Shown here in pieces: positions 15,268 through 15,918 of a stretch of 15,918 nucleotides of DNA. Made by a program: the position numbers and the translations under genes. The stretch spans positions 365 to 16,282 of the forward strand of contig DIZZ01000230.1 in NCBI GenBank assembly GCA_002428045.1. The letters run 5' to 3'. A model generated the notes under the pieces. That model did no database searches. It was not told the origin of the DNA and saw nothing but the letters and a program-made list of their open reading frames with translations. How positions within the stretch are numbered: position 1 is the first letter of the stretch; each line of letters begins with the position of its first letter. The DNA comes from Verrucomicrobia bacterium UBA6015 (lineage in GTDB: Bacteria > Verrucomicrobiota > Kiritimatiellia > UBA8416).

Positions 15268-15284
15268 CGGAGCATCCTGCTCCG
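15268..15284. repeat. Hairpin repeat, copy A (arms CGGAGCA/TGCTCCG)
   Basis: CGGAGCA (15268-15274) pairs with TGCTCCG (15278-15284) around TCC. A second, outer pairing TCCTC/GAGGA (15264-15268, 15289-15293) is possible. The same arms recur at 15455-15471. Confidence 0.65.
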
Positions 15285-15376
15285 GACTGAGGAAGAAAAT
15301 GGCAAAGCCCAAGGAATGAAAAAGGATTGGTTCATCTTTATCCGTTCTCGTCGCCGTTCTCGTCCACCGAACCCCG

Positions 15377-15399
15377 AAAAAGAGCTTATGCTCCTTTTT
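15377..15399. terminator. Bidirectional terminator-like hairpin
   Basis: GAGC (15382-15385) pairs with GCTC (15390-15393) over TTAT. It is flanked by A5 on the left and, after one extra C, T5 on the right; on the minus strand the stem is followed directly by TTTTT. The GC core is only four pairs, so efficiency would be low. Confidence 0.35.
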
Positions 15400-15453
15400 G
15401 AACAGCCCAGGGGTGAACGGCACTGTCTTTCGCTTTCCCATTGGCTCTGCCAA

Positions 15454-15472
15454 CCGGAGCAAGATGCTCCGG
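15454..15472. repeat. Hairpin repeat, copy B (arms CCGGAGCA/TGCTCCGG)
   Basis: CCGGAGCA (15454-15461) pairs perfectly with TGCTCCGG (15465-15472) around AGA. It shares the 7-base arms of copy A but has a different loop, as in REP-like families. Confidence 0.65.
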
Positions 15473-15520
15473 GTACATTCTGGCAATGGCTTGCACGACG
15501 CGGCCAACGTTGAATCCGGC

Positions 15521-15545
15521 CCTCCCCACGACGCGGACGGGGAGG
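15521..15545. repeat. GC-rich hairpin CCTCCCC/GGGGAGG
   Basis: Seven-base perfect arms at 15521-15527 and 15539-15545 enclose an 11-base loop. No T-run follows on the plus strand. Confidence 0.5.
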
Positions 15546-15571
15546 AACCCGCTCTTTGCATCCCACACTTA

Positions 15572-15697
15572 ATCGCCACACTTTGTCCCAACCCTTAACC
15601 GGATACCCTTACCCGACCCGCTTAAACGATTTCATAATCCGTTGAAAGAGAGTCGATTAAGCGTACCCTAGAAAGGGTTGCGGTGAAGTGTGGCGAT
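15572..15697. other. Nested 126-base inverted-repeat structure (candidate ncRNA or MITE-like element)
   Basis: Four concentric pairings are visible. The outer is ATCGCCACACTT (15572-15583) with AAGTGTGGCGAT (15686-15697), 12 perfect pairs. Next is AACCCTT (15590-15596) with AAGGGTT (15673-15679). Then CGCTTAA-A-CGA (15619-15629) pairs with TCG-A-TTAAGCG (15653-15663), ten pairs and one mismatch. The innermost is TTTCA (15630-15634) with TGAAA (15643-15647) over an eight-base loop. The 22 versus 9 unpaired bases between the second and third stems make an asymmetric bubble. A long rod with a central bubble recalls 6S RNA in outline only; no sequence signature supports that. The strand is undetermined. 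Confidence 0.55.
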
Positions 15698-15780
15698 GAA
15701 TTGTATCCATAACCCATCGGGTGGTTTGGTTCAAGAACGGTTTTAACCCTTCATCACGGTTTTCCCAGCTTCGCCTAGGA

Positions 15781-15825
15781 CTCGGGAGGCAACAGCATCT
15801 TTGCGCTTGCGATGCGATTCCCGAG
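15781..15825. repeat. Two-tier hairpin before the gene start at the window end
   Basis: CTCGGGA (15781-15787) pairs with TCCCGAG (15819-15825), and inside it GCATC (15795-15799) pairs with GATGC (15811-15815). It could be the terminator-like end of an upstream transcript, but no T-run follows, or it could be an operator or leader structure. Confidence 0.5.
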
Positions 15826-15835
15826 CCGTTAGTAT
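15807..15835 (+). promoter_or_regulatory. Weak promoter candidate upstream of the last gene
   Basis: TTGCGA (15807-15812) and TAGTAT (15830-15835) are spaced by 17 bases and overlap the 3' arm of the two-tier hairpin. A TTGACT at 15846-15851 lacks a matching -10. Low certainty. Confidence 0.22.
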
Positions 15836-15904
15836 AAGCGCCATATTGACTCACCGAGCGTTTTTATCAGGCCCCGTTAACTTTCCGATTTTGGAGACTA
15901 TGCC

Positions 15905-15918
15905 ATGCCGACACGATC
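15905..15918 (+). CDS. Possible start of a gene running off the window end
   Basis: ATG at 15905 (Met-Pro-Thr-Arg) has TTGGAG (15891-15896) eight bases upstream. An ATG at 15900 in another frame has too short a spacing. Only 14 bases are visible, so no product can be suggested. Confidence 0.35.

Larger units (their letters stand above)
15113..15899. other. Gene-less, hairpin-rich intergenic region
   Basis: Nothing here resembles a known protein. The open frames on both strands (up to about 125 codons) are rich in Arg/Ser/Pro and overlap hairpins, so they are probably not coding. The region holds an AT-rich patch (GAATTTAAAATTC, 15203-15215), five short hairpins, a 12-base-period direct repeat of CCGTTCTCGT (15342-15351 and 15354-15363), a nested 126-base inverted repeat and a possible promoter before a gene start at 15905. 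It does not match tmRNA, RNase P RNA or 4.5S RNA signatures that I looked for by eye. A composite of dispersed intergenic repeats or a structured RNA is the likeliest content. Confidence 0.6.

Noticed and set aside
15207..15591. Two overlapping 124-125-codon minus-strand frames in the last intergenic region
   Set aside because: They overlap each other and several perfect hairpins, have no clear ribosome binding site, and the translations look non-biological (runs such as RERRRERIK). They are better explained by a non-coding repeat block.
15572..15697. Identification of the rod-like structure as 6S RNA
   Set aside because: Only the general outline (rod with a bubble) agrees. Length is short and I see no supporting sequence signature.
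1..15918. CRISPR arrays, insertion sequences, integrases, toxin-antitoxin pairs or phage genes
   Set aside because: I looked for regularly spaced repeats, transposase or integrase motifs and small paired genes and saw none. The only mobile-element hints are the hairpin repeats and the tRNA-adjacent remnant.

Overview
The window is a GC-rich chromosomal segment from a Gram-negative bacterium. Lipid A kinase (lpxK) and a heptosyltransferase show that the cell makes LPS; murJ and murG show that it makes peptidoglycan. A uroporphyrinogen-decarboxylase-like (URO-D) gene beside remnants of GH78- and GH2-type glycoside hydrolases, together with the style of the proteins, suggests the PVC superphylum (Lentisphaerota, Kiritimatiellota or Verrucomicrobiota). 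That placement is an inference and not firm.

Layout. 1-417 is the 3' end of a class I mannose-6-phosphate isomerase. It runs tail to tail into a secreted or membrane-anchored subtilisin-like S8 protease (minus strand, to 2063). Divergent from the protease is a polytopic TMTC-like glycosyltransferase with C-terminal TPRs (2187-4025). A tRNA-Ser(CGA) with its own consensus promoter follows (4068-4212). Behind it is a decayed stretch: a piece of a GH78-like alpha-L-rhamnosidase fused out of frame to the 3' end of a URO-D-like gene (4303-5741, minus strand). The promoter region of that gene carries three copies of an octamer arranged as overlapping inverted repeats.

5967-9708 is a tightly overlapping envelope operon, lpxK - heptosyltransferase II - murJ, with 4-base overlaps at both junctions. 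It converges by 4 bases on fmdB, which lies downstream of murG on the minus strand. Upstream of murG is a truncated GH2 beta-galactosidase 5' end whose reading frame stops exactly on the murG start codon (ATGA). From 11.8 kb the plus strand carries a YycJ/WalJ-type metallo-beta-lactamase-fold hydrolase and mutL. The MutL C-terminal nuclease motifs are altered. panD converges on mutL.

The last ~790 bases (15113-15899) hold no convincing gene but several strong inverted repeats. These include two related hairpins with the same 7-base arms and a nested 126-base rod-like structure. The stretch is best read as a composite intergenic repeat or structured RNA region. A possible new gene start lies at 15905.

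The core genes are ordinary. The unusual parts are the two glycoside-hydrolase scars flanking the envelope block, the octamer palindrome before lpxK/URO-D, the altered MutL and the hairpin-rich end of the window.
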